Shown piece by piece: positions 27,595 to 36,540 of a DNA stretch of 64,000 bases. Position numbers and translations under genes: made by a program. The notes under the pieces are model-generated. The model did no database searches and had not been told where the DNA came from. It was given only the letters and a program-made list of their open reading frames with translations. Each line of letters starts with the position of its first letter. Position 1 is the first letter of the stretch. Where the stretch lies: positions 1 to 64,000 of the forward strand of contig CAYZXK010000085.1 in assembly GCA_964482395.1 (NCBI GenBank). Reading direction: 5' to 3'. Origin of the DNA: CAYZXK01 sp964482395 (GTDB lineage Bacteria > Planctomycetota > Phycisphaerae > UBA1845 > Fen-1342).

Positions 27595-27622
27595 TTGACA
27601 CTCGGTTGAAATGATGCATGAT
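27595..27622 (+). promoter_or_regulatory. Sigma-70-type promoter of the response regulator
   Basis: TTGACA (27595-27600), 16-base spacer, CATGAT (27617-27622). The -35 box is consensus and the -10 box matches 4 of 6. The leader to the ATG at 27720 is about 90 nt and ends with AGGAGAGGA. Confidence 0.45.
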
Positions 27623-27719
27623 GTTGCCCGTGGGCATCATCAATCGTTGCCCTGAGCGTGCGCGACGGGCAATCGGCGATGTTTCGGGTAAACAGGCTCG
27701 GCCGAGGAGAGGATATACG

Positions 27720-29162
27720 ATGGGCTTGAGTGCCTCGGATGTGCCCGGCAGTGTGTCGGCTATAGCCAGCGGGGAGGGGCGTGGCGCCCGGGTTCTGCTG
27801 GTGGATGATGAGCGAGCGGTGCTGGATTCGTTGACCCGGTTTTTGACCACTGACGGCCATCAGGTGGTGGGCGTGGGCTCGGCCAGCGAGGCTCTGATGG
27901 AGCTAGAGCGTTCCAGCTTCGACGTCCTGATCGCTGATGTCATTCTGCGGGACGGCAACGGGGTGGATCTGCTGCGGACGGTTCGCGAGCGGTGGCCAGA
28001 CCTGCTGGTGGTGGCGATGAGCGGGTATGGCACGGTGGAGTCGGCAGTGGAGGCCATGAAGCTGGGGGCATTCGAGTTTCTTTCCAAGCCGGTCCGGATG
28101 GACGCCATCCGCCAGGTGACCCGGCGGGCTATTGAGCAGCAGAGCCTGTTGCGCTCCAATCGCTCGTTGCGCCGGGTCCTGGACGCGCCTTACAGCCTGG
28201 AGGTTCCGATCGGGCGAACCTACCAGATGCAGCGGGTTTTCGATCTGATCGACGCGGTCGCGGACTCGAAGACCACGGTGCTGATCCATGGAGAGACGGG
28301 CACCGGCAAGTCGCTGATTGCGCGGGCCATACACCAGCGGAGCCAACGTCGCTCGCGACCTTTTGTCGAGATCAGTTGCGGAGCCATACCTGAGACTCTG
28401 CTGGCCTCTGAGCTGTTCGGGCATGTCAAAGGGGCGTTCACCGGAGCTTTGAGCGATAAGGATGGGAAGTTCCGGGCGGCCGAAGGCGGCACCATTTTCC
28501 TGGATGAAATCGCCTGCGCTCCTCCCAGCTTGCAGGTCAAGCTTCTGAGGGTGCTCCAGGAGCGGCAGTTCGAGCCGCTGGGGTCCAACCGGACGTATAC
28601 CGCGGATGTGCGGGTGATTCTGGCCACCAATGTGGATTTGGCGGCCGAGGTGCAGGCGGGGCGCTTCCGGGCCGACCTGTATTATCGGATCAACGTGGTG
28701 AACATCGAGCTGCCGCCTCTGCGCGACCGGCTTACCGACATCCCACTGCTGGCCGAGCATTTCCTTCGCAAGTACTCGCATCAGTGCGGCAAGCGCGGGC
28801 TGAGCTTCACGGAGGACGCGCTTCGCTGCATGCAGCGCTACCACTGGCCGGGGAACGTGCGCGAGCTTGAGAACTGTGTCGAGCGGGCGGTAGTGCTCAC
28901 TCGCGGTCAGCAGATCGAGCTCGCGGACCTGCCGCCGGTGGTGATCCGGGCATCGGAGACCAGCCCGGCCCTGTTCTCCACCCAGCTTGGACGGCCTTTG
29001 ACGCTCAAGGAGGCGCTGGAGGAGCCGGAGCGTCGGATCATTCGGGCAGCTCTGGAAGCCAACGATTGGAATCGCCAGAAGACTGCCGCGGTCCTGAACA
29101 TCAATCGCACCACGCTGTACAAGAAGATGAAGCGCTACGGACTGACCCGGCCCAGGTCGTGA
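27720..29162 (+). CDS. Sigma-54-dependent response regulator (NtrC family)
   Basis: 480 residues from the ATG at 27720, chosen because AGGAGAGGA sits just before it. The receiver domain (about 24-140) has acidic pair VDDE and phospho-acceptor Asp73 in IADVILRDG, with the conserved Lys in LSKPVRM. The AAA+ domain has Walker A GETGTGKS, the sigma-54 contact loop GAFTGA, Walker B GGTIFLDEI and the arginine-rich FRADLYYRIN. A Fis-type HTH (NRQKTAAVLNINRTTLYKKM) ends it. It would activate RpoN promoters in response to an unlinked histidine kinase; no kinase lies adjacent. Confidence 0.93.
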   Translation: MGLSASDVPGSVSAIASGEGRGARVLLVDDERAVLDSLTRFLTTDGHQVVGVGSASEALMELERSSFDVLIADVILRDGNGVDLLRTVRERWPDLLVVAMSGYGTVESAVEAMKLGAFEFLSKPVRMDAIRQVTRRAIEQQSLLRSNRSLRRVLDAPYSLEVPIGRTYQMQRVFDLIDAVADSKTTVLIHGETGTGKSLIARAIHQRSQRRSRPFVEISCGAIPETLLASELFGHVKGAFTGALSDKDGKFRAAEGGTIFLDEIACAPPSLQVKLLRVLQERQFEPLGSNRTYTADVRVILATNVDLAAEVQAGRFRADLYYRINVVNIELPPLRDRLTDIPLLAEHFLRKYSHQCGKRGLSFTEDALRCMQRYHWPGNVRELENCVERAVVLTRGQQIELADLPPVVIRASETSPALFSTQLGRPLTLKEALEEPERRIIRAALEANDWNRQKTAAVLNINRTTLYKKMKRYGLTRPRS

Positions 29163-29244
29163 CCTGACTGAGCAATCCGGTGGGCGCAGCCCCGCGCGGT
29201 CCGGGTCACCGGTCGCGGCGGCGGTTACGCCGCGGTCCCGCGCC

Positions 29245-29273
29245 TGTCACATCTGCCGGCCGCTTGGTAAACT
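29245..29273 (+). promoter_or_regulatory. Possible uvrA promoter
   Basis: TGTCAC (29245-29250), 17-base spacer, TAAACT (29268-29273). The spacing is ideal and the arrangement matches the element before the secreted deiminase gene. The leader to the GTG at 29366 is about 85 nt. Confidence 0.4.
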
Positions 29274-29365
29274 AAACGATTTGGCGGCAGGTCCGGGGAG
29301 CCGGTCTGAGGTCGTCACCCGGTTGGGCCGCAGCCGAACCAGAGGGGTTGTGGGAGAGCGGAAGC

Positions 29366-32287
29366 GTGGAGCCCAAGTACATCCGGGTCGTCGGCGCCCG
29401 GCAGCACAATCTCCAGGACATCAGCGTGGATATTCCGCGCGACCGGCTGGTGGTGATCACCGGGTTGAGCGGCTCGGGCAAGAGCAGCCTGGCGTTCGAC
29501 ACCATCTATGCCGAAGGGCAGCGCAAGTACGTCGAGTCGCTGAGCGTGCATGCCCGTCATTTCCTGGAGCAGATCGGCAAGCCGGACGTGGAGCGCATCG
29601 AGGGTCTACCTCCGACGCTGGCGATCGAGCAGCGTGCCGCCGCGGCCAACCCGCGTTCCACCGTCGCCACCACGACCGAAATCTATGACTTTCTGCGGCT
29701 GCTGTTCGCCCGGGTGGGGATTCCGCACTGCCCCCAATGCGGACAGCGTTTGTATCGGCGGACCGTCGACCAGATCGTCGATGTGGTGCTCGGCTACCCG
29801 GCCGCCAGCCGGCTGATGGTTCTGGCGCCACTGCTTCGGCGCGGCGAGCCGCCGGGCCAGGCAACGGACTTCAAGCCGGCCGCCGTCCTCCGCCGCATCC
29901 AGCGCGAGGGCTTCGTCCGGGTCCGCATCAACGGTCAGCTCCGGGACGTCAAGGAGCTGACCGATGCGGGCGGCACGCCGGATGGAGACATCGAGGTGGT
30001 GGTGGATCGGCTGATCCTGAGGCCGGAGGTCCGGTCACGTCTGGCCGACGCGGTCGAACTCGGCCTGCGGATCGGCGACGGCATCGCGATCGTCAGTCGG
30101 GCCGAGCCGGAGGCGGCCGAGCCGCCGCAATGGCAAGACGAAATCTTCAGCGAACGCTATGCGTGCACCCGCTGCGGTGTGAGCCTGCCCGAGCTGGCCC
30201 CCCGGGCCTTCAGCTTCAACTCGCCGTATGGGGCCTGTCACCGTTGCGGGGGATTGGGCACGACCCTGCATTTCGATCCGCAACTGATCGTGCCGGACGA
30301 GAGTGTTTCGCTGGTCGACGGGGCGATTGCTCCCTGGTCGGTGGGCAAGAAGCGGGCTGCCGCCGCCCAGCTCAAGCTGCTGGCCAGCCTCTGCCAGGCC
30401 CTTCAGGTCAAGCCCCAGACGCCTTTCAAGGACCTGCCGGAAGACTTGCGCCGGATCATTCTATACGGCACCCGCCAGGAAGATGTGGAGCGCTACGGGC
30501 TGACCTTCGAGGGGGTGATTCCGAATCTGGAACGGCGTTACCGGGCGGCCGGCAGCGAGGGTGGCCGCAGTCGGCTGGCCAGCTATCAGTCGGAGTGCGT
30601 CTGTGAGGATTGCGGGGGCGCCCGGCTGCGCCCGGCCTCGCTGGCCGTGCGGGTGGCGGACCGGAACATTCATGAGATCACTCGGCTGTCGATCGCGGCG
30701 GCCACACGGATGTTCGAGACCCTGACCCTGACCGGCGAGGCGGCCCGGATCGCCGAGCCGGTCCTGCGGGAAATCCGCCAGCGGCTGCGGTTCATGTACG
30801 ACGTGGGGCTGGGCTACCTGACTTTGGACCGCACCAGCGCCACTCTTTCGGGTGGGGAAGCTCAGCGTATCCGCCTGGCCACTCAGCTTGGCAGCGGGCT
30901 GGTGGGGGTCTGCTATGTCCTGGATGAGCCCACCATCGGTCTCCATCAGCGGGATAACGCCCGGTTGCTGGACTCTCTGCGACATCTGGTCGACATTGGA
31001 AACACGGTCATCGTGGTGGAGCATGATGAGGACGTGATCCGGGCGGCGGACTACCTGATCGACATGGGGCCGGGGGCTGGCCTGCACGGCGGGAGGGTGA
31101 TCGCCGCCGGCCCGACCGCCGAGGTCTTGAATCACCCCGCCTCGCTGACGGCCAAGTATCTGCGCGGTCAATACGGAATCCCGCTGCCCGACCAGCGCCG
31201 CAAGCCGCGCAGCAGCGATTTCGTCCGCGTCCTGAAGGCCGCCGAGAACAACCTCAAGAACATCGATGTGAGCTTTCCGCTGGGGGTGTTGTGCGCGGTA
31301 ACCGGGGTCAGCGGCAGCGGCAAGAGCACCCTGATTTCGCAGATTCTGCTGCCCGCTTTGCGCCGCCGGCTCTATCGTGCCCGAGAGCGGCCCGGTCGGC
31401 ACGAGCGCATCGTCGGAGCGAACAAGATCGACAAAGTGGTGGAGATCGACCAGAGCCCGATCGGTCGCACGCCGCGCAGCAATCCCGCCACCTACACCGG
31501 CGTATTCGACGAGATCCGCCGGTTGTACGCCAAGACGCGAGAGGCCCGCATCCGCGGCTACGACGCCAGCCGCTTCAGTTTCAACGCCAAGGGTGGACGG
31601 TGCGAGGCATGTCAGGGGCAGGGGACCCGGCGGATCGAGATGCATTTCCTGCCCGACGTCTTCGTCGAGTGCCAGGAGTGCAAAGGCACCCGCTACAGCC
31701 GGGAGACGCTGGAGGTCCGCTATCGAGGCAAGTCCATCGCGGAGGTGCTGGAGATGCGAGTCGAGGAGGCCCTGCGATTCTTCGACAGCTTTCCGAAGAT
31801 CAAGCAGGGACTCCAGGCCCTTTCCGACGTCGGCCTGGGCTACGTGCGGCTCGGCCAGCCCTCCAATACGCTCTCCGGCGGGGAGGCTCAGCGGGTCAAG
31901 TTGGCCGCCGAACTGGCCCGCGGACTGGCCGGTCCGGTGATCGCGGACGGGCCGCCCAGCGCCTCGGCCACCCAGCGGGCCAAGCTGGCCAGCCACACCC
32001 TCTACGTCCTGGATGAACCCACCACCGGGCTGCACTTCGCCGACATCCAGACCTTGCTGGCAGTCCTCAATCGCCTGGTGGACATGGGCAATACCGTGTT
32101 GCTGATCGAGCACAACCTGGACGTGATCAAGTGTGCTGACTGGATCATCGACCTGGGACCGGAGGGGGGCGAGGCTGGCGGCCAGATCGTTGCCGAGGGC
32201 CCGCCCGAGACGATCGCCGCCCACCCCGGCAGCTACACTGGCCAATACCTTCGGCGGAAGCTCGGCGGCCGGCAGTCGGCGTCCTGA
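29366..32287 (+). CDS. uvrA: Excinuclease ABC subunit A
   Basis: Damage-recognition ATPase of nucleotide excision repair, 973 residues from the GTG at 29366 (GGGAG upstream; a TTG six codons earlier is an alternative). It has two ABC modules: Walker A GLSGSGKSS near the N-terminus and GVSGSGKST in the middle; signatures LSGGEAQRIRLATQL and LSGGEAQRVKLAAEL; and DEPTIGLH and DEPTTGLH. Zinc modules appear as CPQC, CTRC...CHRC and CEAC...CQEC. Between the second signature and Walker B it carries about 20 extra residues (PVIADGPPSASAT). It ends 6 bases from the convergent TPR gene. Confidence 0.97.
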   Translation: MEPKYIRVVGARQHNLQDISVDIPRDRLVVITGLSGSGKSSLAFDTIYAEGQRKYVESLSVHARHFLEQIGKPDVERIEGLPPTLAIEQRAAAANPRSTVATTTEIYDFLRLLFARVGIPHCPQCGQRLYRRTVDQIVDVVLGYPAASRLMVLAPLLRRGEPPGQATDFKPAAVLRRIQREGFVRVRINGQLRDVKELTDAGGTPDGDIEVVVDRLILRPEVRSRLADAVELGLRIGDGIAIVSRAEPEAAEPPQWQDEIFSERYACTRCGVSLPELAPRAFSFNSPYGACHRCGGLGTTLHFDPQLIVPDESVSLVDGAIAPWSVGKKRAAAAQLKLLASLCQALQVKPQTPFKDLPEDLRRIILYGTRQEDVERYGLTFEGVIPNLERRYRAAGSEGGRSRLASYQSECVCEDCGGARLRPASLAVRVADRNIHEITRLSIAAATRMFETLTLTGEAARIAEPVLREIRQRLRFMYDVGLGYLTLDRTSATLSGGEAQRIRLATQLGSGLVGVCYVLDEPTIGLHQRDNARLLDSLRHLVDIGNTVIVVEHDEDVIRAADYLIDMGPGAGLHGGRVIAAGPTAEVLNHPASLTAKYLRGQYGIPLPDQRRKPRSSDFVRVLKAAENNLKNIDVSFPLGVLCAVTGVSGSGKSTLISQILLPALRRRLYRARERPGRHERIVGANKIDKVVEIDQSPIGRTPRSNPATYTGVFDEIRRLYAKTREARIRGYDASRFSFNAKGGRCEACQGQGTRRIEMHFLPDVFVECQECKGTRYSRETLEVRYRGKSIAEVLEMRVEEALRFFDSFPKIKQGLQALSDVGLGYVRLGQPSNTLSGGEAQRVKLAAELARGLAGPVIADGPPSASATQRAKLASHTLYVLDEPTTGLHFADIQTLLAVLNRLVDMGNTVLLIEHNLDVIKCADWIIDLGPEGGEAGGQIVAEGPPETIAAHPGSYTGQYLRRKLGGRQSAS

Positions 32288-32293
32288 AGTGGA

Positions 32294-33463
32294 TCAGTCG
32301 CTGTCCGGCGCGGGCTGGGTCGTGAGCGGCACGCCGGCGGATCGCAGGTAGTCCTGGGCCGTCGGGTTGTTGGGGTCCAGCTCGAGTATCTTGCGGCAGG
32401 TTTCGATTGCCCGCTGGTGGAGCGTGGTGTCGGAGTAAACCCCCGCACCGACCAGCCGGGCAGTCAATTCCTGCAACTGCCGGTAGGCATCCACCAGGTC
32501 CACCAGATACTGAACGTTCTTGGGGTCATATCGGTCGTCGACTGCCCGCTCCAGCAGCGTCAGGACATCGTGCTCCACGATAATCACGTTGAGCAGGGCC
32601 TGCTGCCGGAATATGTCCGCCATACGGATCAGCACCGCCGCCGCATCCGGTCCCTTGCCCGGCAGCAACTGATCGGTCGGTTGGTTACGGGCATCACGCT
32701 GGTAAAAGGAGTTGTGGTAGCTCTGAAGCAGTCCCACATTGGGCGGGGGCGAAAGCAGAATCTGATATGCGCTGTTCAGCCGGGAGAGCAACTTGCGGTC
32801 CCACGGATTGCGCTCGACTGCTGCGACGGCCTTCTGGAGGTACTTCTCGGCATCCGCGACCGCGACGGGAATCTGCTGCGGGTCGCGGGAGGCGGCGGTC
32901 TGCCGGACCTGGATCAGGGTCAGCAGCGTGTCCAGGTCATCCGGGCCGGCCTGAACGGCCTCCAGGGCCTTCTCAGTGCTCTTCTGCATATGACCCATCT
33001 GAGCGTACGCCACGGCCAGCAGTCGCTTGGCCTCCGCCGACCCATCCCGCGGGGCCACGCTTTCAGCCTTCTCCAGGAAAGCGACCGCCTGACGCCATTG
33101 ACGGGCGGCCATGTAGATCTTTCCCATCCCGATATTGGCCTTGAAGTTGCTGGGTTCGGCGTCCAAAACCCGCTTGAAGAAGTCACGGCCCGAGTCGTAA
33201 TCGTTGGTATCCAGGCAGATTTCGCCGGCCACAACGTTGGCTTCCGTATACCTCGGGAACGATTTGAGCAGCGCCTTGAGCACTTCCAGCGCTTCAGCGT
33301 TCCGTCCAGCCTCGCGTTTCTGAATCGCCAGACGCAGGATCCCTTCTGGCGTGCTGGGTGCTTCCGTGGCGGGTGGTGGACCTTCGGGAGGCGGGGTCTG
33401 GGCCCTGACCCGCTCGGCCGGCCCGGCCAGCAGCGCGCAGACGGCGACAATTCTCAACAGCAT
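32294..33463 (-). CDS. Exported TPR-repeat protein
   Basis: 389 residues from the ATG at 33463, which has GGAG nearby and gives a clean signal peptide (MLLRIVAVCALLAG...RAQ). A proline-rich stretch precedes tetratricopeptide-like helices (about 45-190: NAEALEVLKALLKSFPRYTEAN, YDSGRDFFKRVLDAEPSNFKAN, RQWRQAVAFLEKAESVAPRD) and another repeat at the C-terminus (AIETCRKILELDPNNPTAQDYL). TPR proteins are scaffolds; the partner is unknown. It is convergent with uvrA and 100 bases downstream of cinA. Confidence 0.75.
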   Translation of the reverse strand: MLLRIVAVCALLAGPAERVRAQTPPPEGPPPATEAPSTPEGILRLAIQKREAGRNAEALEVLKALLKSFPRYTEANVVAGEICLDTNDYDSGRDFFKRVLDAEPSNFKANIGMGKIYMAARQWRQAVAFLEKAESVAPRDGSAEAKRLLAVAYAQMGHMQKSTEKALEAVQAGPDDLDTLLTLIQVRQTAASRDPQQIPVAVADAEKYLQKAVAAVERNPWDRKLLSRLNSAYQILLSPPPNVGLLQSYHNSFYQRDARNQPTDQLLPGKGPDAAAVLIRMADIFRQQALLNVIIVEHDVLTLLERAVDDRYDPKNVQYLVDLVDAYRQLQELTARLVGAGVYSDTTLHQRAIETCRKILELDPNNPTAQDYLRSAGVPLTTQPAPDSD

Positions 33464-33563
33464 CGAGTTCACTCCTGCCGCAGCCTGGCGCGGCAGCCGT
33501 GCCCCTGGCTCTCTGGCGGCATCCGAAGCCGACTGCGGCGACATAGCCTACAGCCTCCTGTGG

Positions 33564-34838
33564 TTATCGGCCATCGGCGCTGCTGCCGTAAAGGTGCCGC
33601 AACAGCCGATGGCGCAACAAGTTCAGAGCGGTTCGAGCGGCCCGGATGCGAATCGCTTCGCGGGGCCAGTCCTGTCCGAAGCGGAACTCCTGAGCGACTG
33701 TGCCATCCCGAGCGTGAATTGCGATAAAGACCAACCCCACCGGCTTGCCGGGCGATCCCCCGGTTGGACCGGCCACGCCGGTGATTCCGATGCCGAAATC
33801 GGTTTCGAGCCGTTCCGCCACCCCCTCGGCCATCGCCGCCGCCACCGAACCGCTCACCGCCCCATCCCGCTCCAGTGTCGCCGCCGGCACCCCGAGCAGG
33901 CTTACTTTCGCGGCATTGGCATACGCGATGATCCCGCCTCGATAGTACCGACTACTCCCGGGAACGTCGGTCAGTAGCGACCCGATCATGCCACCGGTAC
34001 ACGATTCGGCAGTACCGAGCGTCAGGCCGGCCGTGGTAAGCAGCGATCCAATCACGCTGGCCAAAGTTTCCTGGTCGCGGCCGAAAACCGCTTCCCCGAG
34101 ACGACGACGCAGCTCGGCCTCGGCTTGGTCCAACAGCGACTGGGCGGCTGAAGACGTAGGGCCGGCGGCGCTAATTCTTATGCTTACCAGGCCCAGGTCG
34201 GCCGCAGTCCCCACCTCCGGATTCCGGTTCGCCTCCATCAAGTCGCCGATCCGCTCCTGAATCTCAGACTCCCCGAGGCCGAAGGTTCGCAGCATGCGTG
34301 TCAGCAGGGCGCCCTGCTCGCCGGCCGCCCGGAGCCGAGGCAACACCTCCCGCTCAAACATGGCCTGCATCTCCAGGGGCACCCCCGGCAGCGCGTAGCA
34401 GGCAGCGTTCTTGATTCTTATGAAAATGCCCGGAGCAATGCCGCAGGTGTTGGGCAGCGCGGTCGCTGAGCGGGGCAGGAGTGCCTGGCCCCGGTTGCAG
34501 TCCGGCATTGGTCGGTCGCGAGCGGCGAAGAACCCGCGCACGTGCTCCAGACTCGGCAGGTGCAGTTCCAGCGGCACGCCGACCGCTTCCGCCAAGGCCG
34601 GCCGGGTAACGTCGTCGGTGGTCGGGCCCAGACCCCCGGTGATGAGAATAATTTCGCAATTGTCGGCGGCCTGAAGCAGCACTTCCCGCATCGAGCCCAG
34701 GTCGTCCGGAACCACCACGTGGCGAACCGTCCGGATGCCAACTGCGGCAAGCCGGCTCGCCAGCCACGCCGCGTTCGTGTTGAGCCGGTGACCCAGGGTC
34801 AGTTCAGTCCCGGTCGCGACGATCCATGCTCGGTGCAT
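33564..34838 (-). CDS. cinA: CinA family protein (nicotinamide-nucleotide amidase with ADP-ribose pyrophosphatase domain)
   Basis: 424 residues, full length for the two-domain form. The N-terminal MoCF-like domain (IVATGTELTLGHRLNTNAAWLASRL, ITGGLGPTTDD) hydrolyses ADP-ribose in characterised homologs. The C-terminal domain (GTAESCTGGMIGSLLTDVPGSS, YRGGIIAYANAAK, GVAGPTGG) deamidates nicotinamide mononucleotide for NAD recycling. ATG start at 34838. TAGAAT lies about 45 bases upstream on the same strand as a possible -10 box. Confidence 0.93.
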   Translation of the reverse strand: MHRAWIVATGTELTLGHRLNTNAAWLASRLAAVGIRTVRHVVVPDDLGSMREVLLQAADNCEIILITGGLGPTTDDVTRPALAEAVGVPLELHLPSLEHVRGFFAARDRPMPDCNRGQALLPRSATALPNTCGIAPGIFIRIKNAACYALPGVPLEMQAMFEREVLPRLRAAGEQGALLTRMLRTFGLGESEIQERIGDLMEANRNPEVGTAADLGLVSIRISAAGPTSSAAQSLLDQAEAELRRRLGEAVFGRDQETLASVIGSLLTTAGLTLGTAESCTGGMIGSLLTDVPGSSRYYRGGIIAYANAAKVSLLGVPAATLERDGAVSGSVAAAMAEGVAERLETDFGIGITGVAGPTGGSPGKPVGLVFIAIHARDGTVAQEFRFGQDWPREAIRIRAARTALNLLRHRLLRHLYGSSADGR

Positions 34839-35210
34839 TGCGGCCTTGGCGCCTCCGATCTAGGATTAACCCGCCTGGATTCTATGTGACCGTGCCCCAA
34901 GGTGCGACACCGATCAGAACGCGGAAGGGCAGCCGCTGCGGGCGATCCGGGCGGCTGCCAGCGTCGGCTGACCTCCGCGGCGGACCGGCAGGCCCGCATA
35001 TGGGAGGCGCATCGCGGGGCGCCAGTGGCTTTATCGGCTCACCGCGGCTGGTCCCGGCTTCGGCGGGTCGGTGTCCAGGGCTGGTTCTCGGGCGGGCCGG
35101 TGAGCGGCCAAGCATGTTGCGTGGGAAGACCGTAAGTGCTCAGCATTTCGCCATTTTGTGAGGCCAGCAGCTACTGCCCGGGAAGCTGGCAGCAGGTTCG
35201 GGGCGTGCGG
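34839..35210. other. Divergent gap between cinA and the YgfZ-like gene
   Basis: GC-rich and without a credible gene. It contains the possible cinA -10 box and possible upstream starts of the YgfZ-like gene (GTG at 35136). Confidence 0.4.
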
Positions 35211-36188
35211 ATGGCCGGGCTGTTCCGCGACCCGGCGGATGAGTACCGCGGCTGCCAGACCGGGCCGGCGGTCTTCGATCGGAGTGACCGCGGGCTGCTC
35301 ACGGTGGCGGGCCGGGACCGGCAGCGCTGGTTGAATGCTCTGGTGACCAGCCCGGTCACGATCCTGCGCGAGAACCAAGGCCAGTACGCTTTTGCCGTCA
35401 ACATCCAAGGCCGCATCCTCTTCGACCTCAACATCCTGTGTTTGCCCGAGACACTCTGGTTGGATACCGACGCTCTGGCCGTGCCGGTGGCCGCCGGCCA
35501 TTTCGATCGCTACTTGATCCACGAGGACGTACGCGTCCAGGATGTCAGCGGCCAGTTCGCCCGGCTGGGTTGCTGTGGACCGAAGGTGGAATTGCTGGCC
35601 GCCCAGCTTGGAGTTGCCGACCTAAGGTCGCTGCCGGCGTTGGCCAGTCGGCCGCTGGCGGATGGCATTTCGCGACTCGTGCGGCATGATTTCGCCGGTT
35701 CGGGTAGCGTGGGTTTCGAACTGGTCATTCCCCGCGGAGAGGCCGCCAGTTGGTGGGACCGGGTGGTGGAACTGGGAGCCCGGCCGGCGGGGTTCCAAAC
35801 CCTGGACCTTCTGCGCATCGAGGCCGGAATACCCTGGTTGGGCCGGGACTTGGACGAGACCGTTTCGCCGCCGGAGACCGGGCCGGCCAGCCGGGCGGTG
35901 AGCTACCCTAAGGGTCGGTATCTGGGCCAGGAGGTCATTGAGCGGATGCGTTCCGGGGGTGGGATGCCGGAGCGTCTGGTGCAGCTCCGGGTTGCGGACG
36001 GCGACCGGCTGGAGCTGCCGACCGTGCTGCGTCGGGACAGTTTGCAGGTCGGACGGATCACCTCATTGTCGCGGCACCCGCTGAAGCCTTATTGGCCCGG
36101 CCTGGGCTATCTGAAGACCACGGTTACCGGTTACGCGGATATTCACGCCGGTAGCTCGCTCCAACCGGTCACCATCTGTTCCCCGTAG
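35211..36188 (+). CDS. YgfZ/GcvT-like folate-binding-fold protein
   Basis: 325 residues from the ATG at 35211; an in-frame GTG at 35136 would add 25 atypical residues. The fold pattern GPAVFDRSDRGLLTVAGRDRQRWLNALVTSPV and LDLLRIEAGIPWLGRDLDETVSPPE match the YgfZ/GcvT family, which uses tetrahydrofolate in Fe-S cluster repair. The signature normally written KGCYxGQE reads KGRYLGQE (234-241), so the key cysteine is Arg236. It is therefore not a classical YgfZ; it may be a divergent or aminomethyltransferase-like member. The tRNA begins 13 bases after its stop. Confidence 0.75.
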   Translation: MAGLFRDPADEYRGCQTGPAVFDRSDRGLLTVAGRDRQRWLNALVTSPVTILRENQGQYAFAVNIQGRILFDLNILCLPETLWLDTDALAVPVAAGHFDRYLIHEDVRVQDVSGQFARLGCCGPKVELLAAQLGVADLRSLPALASRPLADGISRLVRHDFAGSGSVGFELVIPRGEAASWWDRVVELGARPAGFQTLDLLRIEAGIPWLGRDLDETVSPPETGPASRAVSYPKGRYLGQEVIERMRSGGGMPERLVQLRVADGDRLELPTVLRRDSLQVGRITSLSRHPLKPYWPGLGYLKTTVTGYADIHAGSSLQPVTICSP

Positions 36189-36200
36189 AATAGAAACTGC

Positions 36201-36274
36201 GGGTCAGTAGCCCAAACGGCAGAGGCAGAGGACTTAAAATCCTCCCAGTACGGGTTCGAATCCCGTCTGACCCA
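36201..36274 (+). tRNA. tRNA with anticodon UAA (Leu-type) but a short variable loop
   Basis: Acceptor GGGTCAG (36201-36207) pairs with CTGACCC (36267-36273), discriminator A at 36274. D-stem GCC (36210-36212)/GGC (36224-36226). Anticodon stem GAGGA/TCCTC with loop CTTAAAA and anticodon TAA at 36235-36237. T-arm ACGGG/CCCGT around TTCGAAT. The variable region is only 5 nt (36245-36249), whereas canonical tRNA-Leu is class II with a long variable arm. CCA is not encoded. A -10-like TAGAAT lies at 36186-36191. Whether it is charged with leucine is open. Confidence 0.85.
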
Positions 36275-36415
36275 GTGCGGCGGAAGTTCCGACTGAGATG
36301 GCGAGCGGGTTGCACGCCGATCGAGCTGCTGCTGGTGGTGGCCATCATCGGGCCGCTGATCTCCATTCTGCTGCGGGCACTCAGCGCCGGATCTTCGAGT
36401 GCGGTGCGGCCGTGA
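36275..36415 (+). pseudogene. Prepilin-type leader relic (46 codons) abutting the tRNA
   Basis: A GTG-initiated frame starting at the base after the tRNA discriminator encodes RRKFRLRWRAG followed by CTPIELLLVVAIIG and PLISILLR, then stops at 36413-36415. This is the type IV prepilin N-terminal motif (basic leader, Gly, hydrophobic helix with Glu at +5) familiar from planctomycete pseudopilins, where consensus is GFTLIELLVVVAIIALLISILLP. Phe and Leu at mature +1 and +3 are changed to Cys and Pro. The globular pilin domain is missing. Most likely a decayed gene; a functional mini-pilin cannot be excluded. Confidence 0.6.
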
Positions 36416-36540
36416 TAACGAGCCGAAAACTCCGGACCTGAAAATCCGGTGCTGCTGACCCAAGCGCCTCGAGCAGTTTTTAACGGACTGATAGCGAGAG
36501 CGGAGATGGTCGGGGGCTTCTCGGACCGGCCGCCGATGGA

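Noticed and set aside
36428..36480. Anticodon-arm-like hairpin (CCGGA...TCCGG) followed by a T5 run after the prepilin relic
   Set aside because: The loop has 8 nt and no acceptor, D or T arms can be drawn, so it is not a second tRNA; the 5-bp CTGCT/AGCAG stem with a 15-nt loop before the T run is too weak to call a terminator.
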